A DNA stretch of 64,000 bases. Source: Cubamyces lactineus (taxonomy: Eukaryota; Basidiomycota; Agaricomycetes; Polyporales; Polyporaceae). Position 1 is the stretch's first letter; every line of letters starts with the position of its first letter. Location of the stretch: assembly GCA_022376465.1 (NCBI GenBank), contig JACDTU010000010.1, positions 1,302,001 through 1,366,000 of the forward strand, in the 5' to 3' direction. The notes under the pieces are model-generated. The model was not told the origin of the DNA. It ran no database searches and worked only from the letters and a program-made list of their open reading frames with translations. The position numbers and the translations under genes were made by a program. Shown here one piece after another: positions 42,031-54,106 of the stretch.

Positions 42031-45000
42031 CTATGAGTACTGCATATACCCGCCCATGAAGTGCACGCCCTCTGATGCCGGTACGCACATATGCGAGAGC
42101 TCAATCGCGCCCGCGGCGTACGCTTCGTTCATCGCAGAAGCGTCCTCCTCTGGTATCTGATCGTTGGTGCTCCCATGAGGGTAGACATAGCCCTCGTATA
42201 AGGTGGGGAAATGCCCCATCTGTGCCTTCGCGTATTCGCGATGGCCGTGGTGCGCCTGCTCCTGTGCGTATGCGTACGCGGCCGCGTCACTCGCGTCCGC
42301 CTCGCCCGTCTCCTGAGAGACGTACATGGGGTATTGCAGCTCCTCCTTCGCGCTGACTTGCGGATGCTGCTGGTATCCATGGGCTGGCTCCGGTTCGCCC
42401 TGCAACGCGTATGCGAGCTCACTCGAGGAATGGTTTCGCATGGAGTTTGCGCCTTGCTGCTGGAGGTGACCCCCATTCCCGTTCCCGACGGTGGTATGCG
42501 ACGGTGTGGTATCGTGGGACATGGTATGCGGGTGGCTGCCGCCGTTCCCATGGTTGCTTCCCGCGGAAACCGTCGACGCAGACGAGGGCGAAGGGTATCC
42601 GTCTGTGTCCGAGGGAGCATGCATGTGAATATGCTGTTGCTGCTGCTGCTGCTGCTGGTCGAGTTCCACGGCATCGGAAGGAGAATGTGCGGGTGCTTGC
42701 ATGTGATGCGGGACGAACGCGTTGGGCGAGAGGTGGGAGGAGGATCTCGACTGCCGGAGGGTGTGCGGCTCTTGCATGCCATGTGGCGCGGGGGTTCCGC
42801 CGCTGCTGCCCACGTCCAAGCCAGAGAACATACCCAGGAACTCGGAGGCACTGAAGATGTGGGTGAGTATCGTTTGCCAAGTAGCTGGGAGTGATCCGCA
42901 CGGAAAGGCGCTCAAAGGGGACACTTACCAGCTCATCTTGCGGCTCGTGGAGCCATCACCTTCTTCGCCCTCTGCGGCGCTGTCGGAGACATACGCACTC
43001 GTCCAACTCGCCTCGCTGCCGTTGATGCTCGCAATACTACCAAATCTGGACAGAGGCGCGCCGCTGCTCTCCTCCGTGTCTCCATCTGACAATGCACTCT
43101 CGCTCGTACGCCGCAGGCTGAGCAATGGCGGCGAAGCGCCGTTGGGAGGCGTGCCCGACGCGGAATTGCTCATGGAAGAGCCAGAAGGCGAGTCGTTTGC
43201 GGCGGGTGCGAACGGATTGCCGAACGAGAAGTTGGGAGAGGGAAGCGGACCGGGTATGGTAGCGGGTAATGGACGCTGCGAAACGACGTAGTGGTTGCTC
43301 ATACCGAGACCCATGCTGAACGCGTCGCTGTCCATTCCCGCAACAGGCGCAGAGTGCAAGGGAGAAAGACCCATGCTCATCTGTGCGTGCGCTTGGGTCA
43401 GGCCAAGCGCGCTGCCGTCGATGGAATGTCGCGGCGCGAATAGATCGTAGCCGTGGCCGCCAGGATGATTCGGCGGCTGGTTGTACCCTTGCGAATGCGA
43501 GATGGACACCTGAATGGGCGAGATGTCGTAGTGCTGGCGCTGCTGTCCCAAGTGCTGCGCCCGCTGTTGCTGCGCCTGCGAGGGCAAGATCGGCTGAGAA
43601 TGCGCGTGCTGGGGATGCGCCTGCGGAGAGTGCATCGCTTGTGTCCCTTGCGAGTGGTTCGAAGCGTAGGGTGTGGTCATACGCTGCATGAGCATAGGAC
43701 GCCTGATAGGCGCAGCATCGTCGCCATCGGCATACATATGATGCGGGCCGTTGGCGCTCTGAGCGACAGAAACGTACGGATGGGCGACGATGCGGTGACC
43801 GCCCATGTCGGTCGAGCGTCGGCGGACGTTGGGGTCGTAGCCGCCGCGACGACGAAGGGTGCTCAACATGCCGAGAGCATTGCCGGGAGTGGATGAAAGG
43901 GAGGGCGGGAGAGAGGTGCGCCGTTGCGAGTAAATGTCGGTGGGCGCGAGATGGTTGTGCGAGTAGGAGGAGGTTGCCGAGGGCGGGTGAGTAGACAGGC
44001 GAACGTGGGAGTTGTTCGCATGATTCGCGGGATTGGGACTGCTAAGTGCGGACGAGGGTGCGGTGGAAGAGGGGGCAGGCGCCGTGGAGACCGAGGGAGA
44101 AGAAGTGAGCCAAGCAGGGGACCGAGGGAGGGGAGGGGCCATGGAGGAGCGGCGGCTATCAGGCGTGAGGTGGGACTGTTCGTTGTCCTGCTGTGCACTG
44201 GCGTTCGGGTTTGCGTTTGAGGAAGCGGCTACGGTGCCGTCAGCTGTTGCAGCGTTCTCCGGAGCTGTGTCCTCCGATTGCTTGGGAGAGGGAGGCGCCA
44301 GAGCGCATGGCTCATCTGGATCGTCGTTGTCGTCGTCTGGCGCGTCCTCGGTGGGACGCGGTGCTATCGGGGGATTCGAAGCAGCGGCAGCGGCGGTGGC
44401 CGACGTGGAAGGGTCGGACGGGGATCCCTTTGCGGCCTCTGCCTTCTTTGCCTGCTGTTTTGTTTTGGCACGGCGATTCTGGAACCAGACCTAGAGTGGG
44501 GATGGAGGACGAACGAGATGAGCACAGGACAAGGACGGAAGGCGAGGGGATGGGAGGGGACGCGTTTGCAGGGACGGCGTTCAAGGAGAAGGAAAGCAAG
44601 TACCTGGACGCCGCGCGGGGTCATGTCAAGCTCTGCCGCAAGCTTCTTGCGAAGGGAGGCGTTGGGTTTGGTGTCATACTTGTAAACCCCCTCGAGAACC
44701 TTGAGCTGAGCGCGAGTGGTGCGCTTTCGGTGCTTGACTTCGTTGGGTGTGTAGGGATAAAAGGTGCGGATGTCGACTTGGGAAGGGTCCATGCCTGGGG
44801 GGATGAGAGCGGGTACGCAAGTCTGGTTCTGCTGGAGGTGGTGAATGTGAGGGTGGTGTGGATGGGAATGAGGGAGAGCGGGATGCAGCTGTTGTGGATG
44901 GTGTTGTTGCTGCTGCTGATCAAAGGGAGCGTTCTGCGGGGGGACGGGATAAGGATGGTGGTGAACGGGGTTCTGTGGGAGGGAGTGGTGGGAGACGACG

Positions 45001-45107
45001 TGGTAGAGCGAGGGCTGGTGGTGGTGGTGGTGGTGGTTGTTGTGGGCGGAGGAGGAAGGATCGTGGGGCTGAGGGTCCTGGGAGGGGGGCGGGGGAAGAG
45101 GTAGCAT
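42031..45107 (-). CDS. homeodomain transcription factor
   Basis: Exons 45107-44604, 44490-42929 and 42850-42031 give 961 residues in frame. An N-terminal region of about 120 residues is rich in His, Pro and Gln, with an HHHHHH run. The homeodomain spans about residues 125-185: KHRKRTTRAQLKVLEGVYKY, then LRKKLAAELDMTPRGVQ, and after the first intron VWFQNRRAKTKQQ, with the recognition-helix W-F-x-N-R-R intact. The remaining 770 residues are disordered and rich in Ser, Pro, His and Gln, with a (CAG)n-encoded glutamine run near 42640. This architecture resembles the Agaricomycete hom-type regulators that influence fruiting-body development, but I cannot assign the exact orthologue. I chose the ATG at 45107 because the frame upstream to 45560 is only CT-rich low-complexity sequence. 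Confidence 0.85.
45017..45060 (-). repeat. (GGT)n / histidine-codon microsatellite in the homeodomain gene
   Basis: A run of ggtggt units on the + strand encodes the poly-His stretch on the minus strand. Confidence 0.6.
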
Positions 45108-46932
45108 TTGTATGGAAGAGGGCGGGATGAGCGGGGGGAAGACGGGGAGGGGAGACGAGGGGTGGCGGGAGGTGAGGGACGCGTCTCGAGAAGGAGTGGG
45201 CGACGATAAGTAGTAGTGGGTGGCAGGGGAGGAGGAGCGGAGGGAGGAGGCGGGGTGGGAGGAGAGGAGGGAAAGGGAGAGGGCGCGTTTGGGAGGAAAG
45301 GGTATTTGATGGGGAGATGGGGAAGGGGCGATCAGCGAGGAGCGATGGTGTGTGCACAGCCGTGACCGTCGCCTCGTCTGTCGCACTAGTCGCAGTCGCA
45401 CGGACAGACGCCCTTGGGTCTTTGCCGGCGCAGCGGGAGGAGGGGAAAGAGGGAAAGGGAGGAGGGAGGAGGAGGAGGAGGAGGAGGAGAAGAGGGCGAG
45501 GGACGGTGGGAGAGGGAGATTCTCACAGATCTGGATCGGGGAGGGGGCTTTCTCCCCCATGACCTCTCACATCCAGGTAATATTCACTCACCCACCGCGT
45601 TCAATCCCACCCTCCCTCCCAGCGTCCGTCCGTCCAAATCGGCCCTTCCTCTTTCGGCTGAGCCCCCCGCCCTCCTCTCCTCCTCCTCTGCAGACAGTCG
45701 CCGTGCAAATCCAGTCATATCGTCTTTCTTCGTGGCGTCGTCTCCAGCCACAACGGCACCCCCATCCGCCGTCTTCCAGAACCAGAGCGAGTGCTACAGC
45801 CAACGCAGCTTCTCGTTTACGTGACGACTTGCCCGCATCCGCCCTCGCACGCCCCCTTCATCATCATCTCCACGACAATCTCTCTGCCAAGCCCTCCGCA
45901 ACTCTCCCTATCCCAACTTATGTCTCCAGCGACCGCTCCTTCCCTGACCTATCCCTCTCCCGACATATCTCTCCTACGGAATCTGTACGTGATCTCCCTC
46001 TCCTCTCGCGCTATCCGTCCCCGTGCCTCGCCAAGTCCGTTCGCCCTCATATCCCATTCTCTTGGCTTCCGGGCTCTCTCTGCCCCGCCTCCCCCTACGG
46101 TCTCTCAACGGAACGCCCGTCCCCGCCATCCTCCCTCTTCCGCCTCCGGTACCGCCTTCCCCCCGCGCCCCCGACCCCCGACGCTAGCCCTATTTGGCTC
46201 CCAGCCATCACCCGACGTCACCTCTCATCTCGCACAGTGCGTCAAACTTCTTCTTTCGATCCTGCTAAAGACTAGATATTGTATGTAAACGAATCCATGC
46301 GGCATACATGTGCGGTGCTCGACGTATTGTATGTATGTAAGTATATCTGCACGACGTAACCAATCTGTTCATCTAATGTACCAACATTCGCCAAAATATA
46401 AAAGTCTCCGGCGATAAACAATGTACGTACGCAAGCGCTGTAACAACCGTTGAGAAAGACACGGACCGGTCAATGTGCGAGGAACATGCAAGGATCTCCG
46501 GGGTGGGGGAAAGGTATACGGGAAACATACGCCATGCCCAACGACCGTCGCGCTCACCTCGCAGCACAGTGTCGCCAGGCAGTCGCGATGGTATCGGGAA
46601 TGGTGAGGGGAACAAGCGAGGGGCATGCGAGTCAAGTGTACGTGTGTGTGTGGAGTGAAACGCGGTGACGATGAGAGCGGCATTCAACTTCGACTGTTGT
46701 TACATAGGGGATATTAGCCATATCGTAGCCACGACCGCCATCCAGCGGCCGTGGCTATCCAAACCAGCAAACGCATATAGGTAAACGTAAACGCAAGACA
46801 CAAGAACGAAGTCGGCATGGCAAATCAAGAAGAAAACCGGCAGTAGGCCAAGAAGAAAGCAATGACAAAGGAGAGAAAAAAAAGACATAGCTCGCACCAA
46901 CCACACGACGCGACGACCGGGAGCGCGACGAC
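45108..46932. other. intergenic with long homopurine tract
   Basis: The part at 45108-45560 is almost pure purine on the + strand (pyrimidine on the coding strand of the homeodomain gene) and is best read as its CT-rich leader and promoter. From 45560 to 46300 the + strand is pyrimidine-rich. No supported gene; open frames reflect low complexity. Confidence 0.45.
45421..45521. repeat. homopurine (GGA)n tract
   Basis: About 100 bases of nearly uninterrupted G and A including eight or more gga/agg units. It could form triplex or non-B DNA and lies in the homeodomain gene's upstream region. Confidence 0.6.
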
Positions 46933-49900
46933 TCATGCGCCAAGCTCCATCTCCCAGTCCTCGTCCTCCGCATCTTCATCCCCATCGTCGTCCATCCCGC
47001 TCCGACGTTTGCCGCGCCCGAGGATGTCGTCTAGGAACCCTCCAGGCACCGCGCCCAAGGGTGACGCTCCGAACACCGGCCCCCATTGCGCCCGCATGCG
47101 TTCCATCGCCCGCCGAGCGCGCACCACAACCGGATGCGTATCGACCAGCGCGATCCCAATCCGGAGCGCAGGCGCCGCCCGCATCATGCTCTTCAGCAAC
47201 TCCCACAGCTCCGCACTCGCCTCCAGTTCGACCTGGCTAAAGTCTTCACGACGCAGCCGGTGCCAAGCCTCGCCCCTTCGCAAACCCAGTCGTCAGCGTC
47301 TCAACTGCCGTCGTAACAAACAAGAACGCACTGATCAGGTACCACGATGTTCGACGCCGTCTCCAGCATCGTCAGCCCCAAGCTGAAAACGTCCGCAGCC
47401 TTGCCGTACCGCCCTTGCAGCACTTCGGGCGCCAGGTATAGCTTGTCGCCTTCGCGCTCAAACCCTGCAGGCTTCGCGCCCGCGATGAGCTGCGTCTCTC
47501 CTGCCGGTGTCGGCCGTGGCCATACAGACGCCATTCCAAAGTCCCCGATCTTGAACCGACCTTCGCCCGTGAGGAAGATGTTCGCCGGCTTCAGGTCCAG
47601 ATGGATGATACCCGCGTCGTGAATGAATCGCAGCCCTGAAGACAGTTCCGCCATGATCTTCCACACTCGCCCTTCGTCCAAACGAGGCCATGCACGTCCA
47701 TACTCCCACAGGAAGTGCGCGAAATTGCCGAGCTCGCACAACTCCGTCTGGATGTAAAGCGTCTCATCTTCCTCCCAGCTGTCAACGTACCCGAGGATAT
47801 TCGGATGTCGCCTCGCCGCGCGCATAGCTGGATCAGCAGACTGTGCAGCGCTTTCGGACAGCAGCTTTAGGATGTCGACCTCTTCGCGAAGGCGAAGTCT
47901 GTAGAGGAAAGTGAGCAATGGCTGCTCGCAGAAATGGCTAGCGATCGTAACGCACCGGTGCTTGACGCCTTCGAAGCGCTTCGACTTCTTGACCGCGAAA
48001 ACAGTGTCTCCACGGGAAGAGTCCTTGTATCGAACCTTCAGGACGCGGCCAAACTCACCGCTTCCAACCTCGTCGATCTCAACGAATTCACGCTCAAACC
48101 GGCCAGGCTTCTCCTCGTCAGATCGCTCCGGTAGGCGGCTTGAGCGCGAGATGGTATGAGGATGAGACTGCCGCGCAGGATGCGCATGCGTATGTGGTCG
48201 AGGTGCATGGAGGCCGGCGAAGAGACCGGCGGCAGGCGTGCGCAACGTCGGAGGGTTCTGGCTAATTCGCCTTTCTCTCGGCGCCGCGGGATGCTTCGCC
48301 GCCGCTTGGACGGTGGGCGAGTTCGTAGCCGTTGACGTAGCAGAGGATGAGCCTGATGTGGACCGACTGGACGGATCAATGCTGTGCTTGAGTGGCGAGG
48401 CTGGCGTAGGTACTCGGGGAGGTGGCAAAGCCCACTCTATTAGGCAGTGAGTGTATGAAGGCAAGAATGAGATACAAATGCATACCTTTCGGGGTGAGCC
48501 TGGTCGGGGTAGCGTTGACGGACGATGCCTCGCTTGAACTCGAGAACGCGCCACTACTGCTTCTGCGCATAAGCCAGTGCGCTCGTCCGACCCTACCGTC
48601 TCCAGAAGGTCGGGCGAAGGGAGGCAACGCCGACATTGGCCGCCCAAGCCCCAGGCCATCGTACTTGCCGTCCTTCCTAAGCGTAGGACTCTCTGCCTCG
48701 TCACCATCCGCATCCATCTCACCCGTAGGAGGGCCCATCGGTGCGCGCTCCTTGCGAACGGTCTTCACCTCTTTCATCCGGCCTAACCCGGGAAAGGCCG
48801 CTGGCAGGCTCTTTCGCGGCTTGCCCTTGGTCTTCCCAGCACCGGTTCCACTAGGTTCGTCGTCGAAGTCTTTGAAGCCAATCTTGTGGGCTACCGCGCT
48901 CTGCCAGGGACGCTGGACACCACCTACAAGGTGGGCTGTCTTGACCTTCTTCACAGGTGTGCCAGGGACGCGTTTGGGTTCTGCGTCTCCTCGCGTGGAG
49001 ACGGAGCCGCCAGCCGCTAGCGTCTTCAGAATGAACGCATCCACACTGCGACCCATGCCTGCATAGGTGCCAAGAGAGGTTCTGGCATGGTCATCGTCGT
49101 GGTTGACGATATTGACTGTAGGCCAGCCCGATGACGCAGAGGGCGCTAGACCTGGCGTAACCAACTCGTGATCATCGCTAGAAGAGCCCATCGTGCTGAC
49201 CGACGTGGACGCACGAGGCATAGCGGCGGTCAGGAAGTCGGTGCCATCGTCCAGTGGGATGTCCAATTCCTCGTCGCTGTCATCGAGGACGACGCCGGAG
49301 TCGCGAGGGCGGAACTTTTTGGGCAATGGCTCTAAGCTCTCGCGTTTCTGCTTCTTCTTGGGACTTGGCGTGCCCCCCTTCTGCAGGCTGATGGCAAACG
49401 AAGAGTCGGCCGGCCCACTGCTGAAGAAGAGATCCGCTTCGTCTTCGGAAGAGTCGGACTCTAAACGCTTGCGGCCCGTGGCGGGTGGCGGCGATGACGC
49501 GGTTGCTGCTGGGGAACGGCTAGCCCAGGCCCATTCCGGCATGGGATCTGACCCAGCATAACTATGCCGGTTGAGAACCTTCGGGCGTTGCGCGGATGCA
49601 GGAGGTTCGGGACGTAGGAACTGTGGTGGAGCAGGCGAGTTACTCACTGACGACGTCCTGTCGCCTCTCTTCGTGGAACTCCTTGTGGCGCGAGCACTGC
49701 TGTGCGTGATAGCCGGCCCAAAGAACAAAGTGGCCGAGCTCGAGCTTTGTAGGCGATTGAGGGTGCGACTCGTATGTGACTGGGTACGAGTCCTAGTTGT
49801 TGACCCGGCAGAGGGATGTAGCCGGCGACGCGGAGAGCCAGACTCGGAGGATGTCGTAGAGGAATTGGACTTTGTGCGTGTACGCATGTTGCGAGCGGAA

Positions 49901-51070
49901 GGGAAAGCGACGGTACTGGCGCTCTTGCTCTCATTTATGCGTGGGGTAGCTGTGGTCTATAGGCCGCGGCTATCAGCAACGTGTGGCTAATACGCCACAA
50001 AGGGAGTGGCTCACCTGGTTATGGTATACTGTGGGTGTATTGTTCACCGACTCGAGTAGTTCGGCGGAAACAGGGCGTGTACGAGCGCGCCGCTTGGTAA
50101 CGTGGCCACCTGGGGACACGGCCTCGGCCACTTCGTCTTCGTCGGTATGGCCTTCGCGCGCCAAAGACTCTAGCTCGGGTGGTCTGGCTTTCGCGGCGAG
50201 CTTGACATTCGACTTGGGCTTTATAGAGGACAACGGTGCTGCAGAGCCGCCGGGAATGTCCGAAAAGAGCCGCCGCTGGCCCTCTATTGTCCGCTTCGCA
50301 CCTGGGTCAGAGTCATAACCGCTCTCATCAGCGGACTGATCGAGATCGCGTATGCTGAGCATCGTCATCGTCTCTGCTTGCTTCTTGAGGTGTAACTCTG
50401 TCTCCGCCTTGCTATGCGGAGTACGAGAGCAAAAGCGAGGGGCAGAGATGGGTGCAAGACGGTCAAAGAGCAGTGCAGAGGAATCGCCGTGACTGCGGCT
50501 GGACACAGCTGAGGTAACGTTAAGCGGCGTCATTGCTCTGGTACGTGATGGCGTAGTGCAGATGGGTGTAGGTTTACGCTTGGTACCGGCGCTGGGAGCG
50601 GAGATGAGGGCAGGGGCAACGTTGATGTGCTTCACGGACAAAGCAGCGCGGTCGGGTGAGAAGTCAAGGGAGCCCTTGATTGGCGTCCTGAGAGGGGTGC
50701 GGAGCAGGACAGGGGATGATGGAGGAATGATATGAGAAGACGAGGAAGAAGAGGGTCCGAGGAAGAGATCGTCGTCGTCAACAGCCATCGAGGAGTCTTG
50801 GTCAAGACGAGGGCGGTGAGCATAGGTGCTGTACGCGCGCAAAGGGGACTGAAAGATGTCATCTGGATCTGCAGGAGCCGGGATAGGCAAGGCTTGACGC
50901 CTGAGTGGTGAAGGGGTGAGCATGGGAGGGTCGTATGAGAGTGAGGAGACGTTCTGGCGAGGAGGGGTACTGTGGAAGAGCGGCGTCGATGAACGGCAAG
51001 AAGGAGACATGCTAGAGTCGCGTTTTGATGGCCTGAAGGAGACGTATTCCGAGTTTGGAGAGAGGAGCAT
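46933..51070 (-). CDS. Wee1-family protein kinase (CDK inhibitory kinase)
   Basis: Five exons (51070-50015, 49956-48486, 48436-47956, 47898-47332, 47275-46933) sum to 1,305 residues in frame. The first 900 or so residues are disordered and full of SP/TP sites, which in Wee1 proteins are CDK phosphorylation sites. The kinase domain near the C-terminus shows the glycine loop DEVGSGEFGRVLKVRY, FAVKKSKR with the ATP-binding lysine, RHPNILGYVDSWEE, the catalytic loop IIHLDLKPANIF (the HLDLKPAN form is typical of Wee1) and KIGDFGMA. Members phosphorylate the Tyr15-equivalent of Cdk1 to delay mitosis. The ATG at 51070 is the first Met in frame. The tail is acidic (DDDGDEDAEDEDWEMELGA). Confidence 0.92.
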
Positions 51071-52327
51071 AGCGAGAATGGAGGACAAAGGAGAGTGAGA
51101 GTACGGATGAGGAGGGAGATTGATGTGAGGACGACGCTATTGTGTACGGTGAGGACGCGATGGGTGTCTAAGCGTCGGTCGCCGAGACACGTGTTGAGGG
51201 CGTCGGGCGTCGGGTGTCGGAGGGTGCGAGAGGGGGAAGAGGAAAGCGAGGAGGAGGGGGGGGAATATGGCGGACAAAGGAGGCTTTGAGCTGATTGGAG
51301 TGAGTAGTACGACTCTGCTGGCCGCCCACCGCGGGAATCCAATGTCAACATCGTCACGTGACCGCGCTACACACTCTTTTCCGTCTCCGCCCCGATTTAC
51401 GCCTGGCCTTTTCCGATTCCGTCCATCTCCGCTAGCCTTGGCCTCTGCCACGAGGCTACCGTCCACACTAAAACTTTATTTGCCCTCAGCCGTCCCCAGA
51501 GAGCATCCTCCGTGAATATTTGAATCCTCCAGCTCCTCCGCACACATCCGACTTTGCTCGTCTGACTAGAGTCCCTACCCCATTTTCAACCCGTCTCCAG
51601 GGCCCAAGCCGCGACGCGACGCGGCCTGACGCGACTCGACTCGGCGACCGTTGCGAGTCAATCAGAACATAATATTCAATTGATGTGTGCCTGTGTAAGC
51701 GTGTTTGGCCCAGTTGCTCTCTTCTCTTTTGCCGGCCCCAAGGGGCAACGGCTCTGTTCACGCACATTGGTTGCATATCGGAAGCAGTCTTGCTCAGCCC
51801 CTGCTTGGATGTTCATTGTTCAGTTCCTGCGCAGTGCTATCATAGCACTCAACTAAGCTTTACGCCCCAAACCTGAGGATATTTCTCTCCGTACTAGAGG
51901 CACTGTGGAAATCAGCCACATGTGCCTCACCGCTGCGTCATTGCATGTACACCACCATTTCTAGGACGTGCGCCTAGCTTTTCTCAGCCTCCAAGCGCCA
52001 ATGATGATGTCTATCCTTCCTATGTCATACTGGCGAACAATTATTGCTCAAAAGTAGGCCACTGAGCGGTTGCGAGGATCGCTAGGGTATGTTCTGGTAA
52101 CCCCCCCCCTCCTCCTCCTCCTCTTCCTCTTGTGAGACATAGTCGGAGTGAACTGGTCCGGCATAATCACCTAAGAGATGCGGTTGTTCCTCGCCGAGAG
52201 GTTTTCGTGGACGTCCCGTACCACGACATCGGTCCAGAGAATTGCTCACCAAACTATGTTGCTGTGCATTGATCTCACTCACACCCAGCTCGACGGTGAC
52301 TCAAATGGGAGAGAGCTCCAGGCAGTA
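51071..52327. other. intergenic upstream of Wee1 kinase gene and 3' of GOT1
   Basis: Contains the kinase promoter, a C/CCT-rich tract at 52101-52130, and no gene I can support. Confidence 0.4.
52101..52130. repeat. C-run and (CCT)n microsatellite
   Basis: Eight consecutive cytosines followed by several cct units; visible by eye. Confidence 0.8.
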
Positions 52328-53019
52328 TCATACGACAGACGTCCGTGACCCCGCAATCCGATCCGCCACCTGTGTCGAACAACCGAATAAGTACACAACG
52401 AGGATACTAGCAGGATTTCTCCGATATGCTTACGTCGCGAATATATGGTAGAGTCAGTAGATGTCCTATTCCCGGTAATTGACGGAGGAACGTCAAGATG
52501 ACAGGGAAGAAATCACTGGTTGCGCGGGACACAATGAGCGGGAGACCGCCGTCGAGGGATGAGATCGCACGCACCCGAATAGATTCAAAAACCCTATCGT
52601 CTCCACAATCACTCCAATGAACGGCCACTTGAAGAACACGAGCAGAATTCCGCCAATGAAGCACACGGTCCCCCGCAACTTTTGCTTTCGCGCGAAGAAG
52701 TAGAACGTCTTTTGTGGCCCAATGATGAGAGTCAGTCCGGACAAGAACAGGATCTACATGTCAGAGGATCATAGACGTCCCAGTATACATGGGAGTAGAA
52801 GGGTCAATAATTGGGAGCATACGAGTGAGTAGCCGACATACGTTACCGAGGGCCAAGAGCGCGCCGTCGAAGAACAGAATCACACCAAGAAGCATGAAGA
52901 GGCCTCCAAACGACGTCAAGGCCACGCCAATTTCTGTTGATGGTAGGTGGGATGGGTGAGTACTAGGCAGGTTACGCATTCGAGACAACAGAGCTACTCT
53001 GCGCATCCGTGAGCCACAT
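52328..53019 (-). CDS. GOT1: Got1 vesicle transport protein
   Basis: Spliced exons encode 138 residues, the same size as yeast Got1. The first exon is short (22 nt, MWLTDAQ) and joins KIGVALTSFGGLFMLLGVIL, then NILFLSGLTLIIGPQ, KTFYFFARKQKLRGTVCFIG, FFKWPFIGVIVETIGFLNL, FFPVILTFLRQLPGIGHLL and finally VADRIAGSRTSVV (stop 52328-52330). Four hydrophobic segments give the Got1/SFT2-like topology. The protein works in ER-Golgi and Golgi traffic. The first intron uses a GTAGCT donor, which is weak but still GT-AG. Confidence 0.93.
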
Positions 53020-54106
53020 GTTGGTCGTATGCCGTGTACGAGTTGCCAAGTGGTGAGACGACTAGGAGAGAACGGGGGAGAGACTCTCAAGCCCTTGATA
53101 TGGAGCACAACGTTCCGAGTGAAAGTACAGATACGACCGATGATGTCGCGGAATGGACGTACGAAACGAAACGGGAGGTACTGTCGTTGGACGGACGTGT
53201 CAGTACTGCAGGTCACGTGAACAATGTACTCGATATACTTTAGTATTACAGCGTTGGCTTCGAATTCAACTTACTCACAGTATCCTTGGAGGTGATTCCG
53301 TTGATTCCGTCTGGTATATATTAAGCCATCCAAATGTTCGCAGACGGACCAACCATAGGGCATACGTATCTCGTATACCTCAACCCCACACCTCACCATC
53401 GCTAGAATGCCATGTACATATTGATATTATGGTGCGAATATCGTGCTCGCCAGCAAGCACGGCCACGCCATACAGGTATAAGTACAGTACGTATGTATGG
53501 GCGTCATCTGTAGGCCAATGTACTGTGCGTAATTACTGCTACTGCTACATCGCTGCCGCATCCAGTTTGCAAATTCGCGATACGAGCTTGGTCATGACAA
53601 GTCCGAACGTGTCCTGACTCTCCCCATAGTGTACTTTCCCCCATACGCTCATCTTCTCCATCTCCGGCGTTCCCACCAGTGCTTTCAACTTCACCCACAA
53701 CTCTCCGCAACGTGCAGCTCACTAGAGACGTGTATATGGTGACACTGAACGCTGCTTCGGAGAGTCGGCCGGCCGCGAAACCCAACGCGCGCTGTGCCTT
53801 CGGAGAGAATGAGTTGAAGGCCTCCAGGAGATGGGCATCAGGAAGACATGAAGAGCCGGGGAAGGCATTGTCGTCCACGGCGCATGGCTAACGGCGAGCC
53901 TGAGTAACGTCCCGGCCTGGGTATAGGAGGGCGATGTGAAAGGGCAGAGAGCAGACAGGGAGATATTGATCCAAGGGCATGGAGGCACACTGTTGGACGC
54001 GGACAGCATGGAGAGGGCATTCATCAACGGCTGGGCTGCGAAGGCTAGTTGCATGGAGAGAAAGAGGTGGAAGAGCCAAAGCACGCCTGGCGAGAGGCAT
54101 GACAGA
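53020..54106. other. intergenic upstream of GOT1, 3' of MAPKK
   Basis: Only short, unsupported open frames. Minus-strand frames at 53500-54100 may represent 3' UTR of the MAPKK gene. No repeat or RNA gene recognised. Confidence 0.4.

Noticed and set aside
45352..46288. Overlapping long open frames upstream of the homeodomain gene
   Set aside because: They arise from homopurine/homopyrimidine tracts that lack stops in several frames at once; no domain recognised.
52082..52282. Minus-strand frame ending in an acidic run next to GOT1
   Set aside because: The Glu/Gly run comes from the (CCT)n/C-run microsatellite, and GOT1 already has a complete, full-length C-terminus. No splice link was found.
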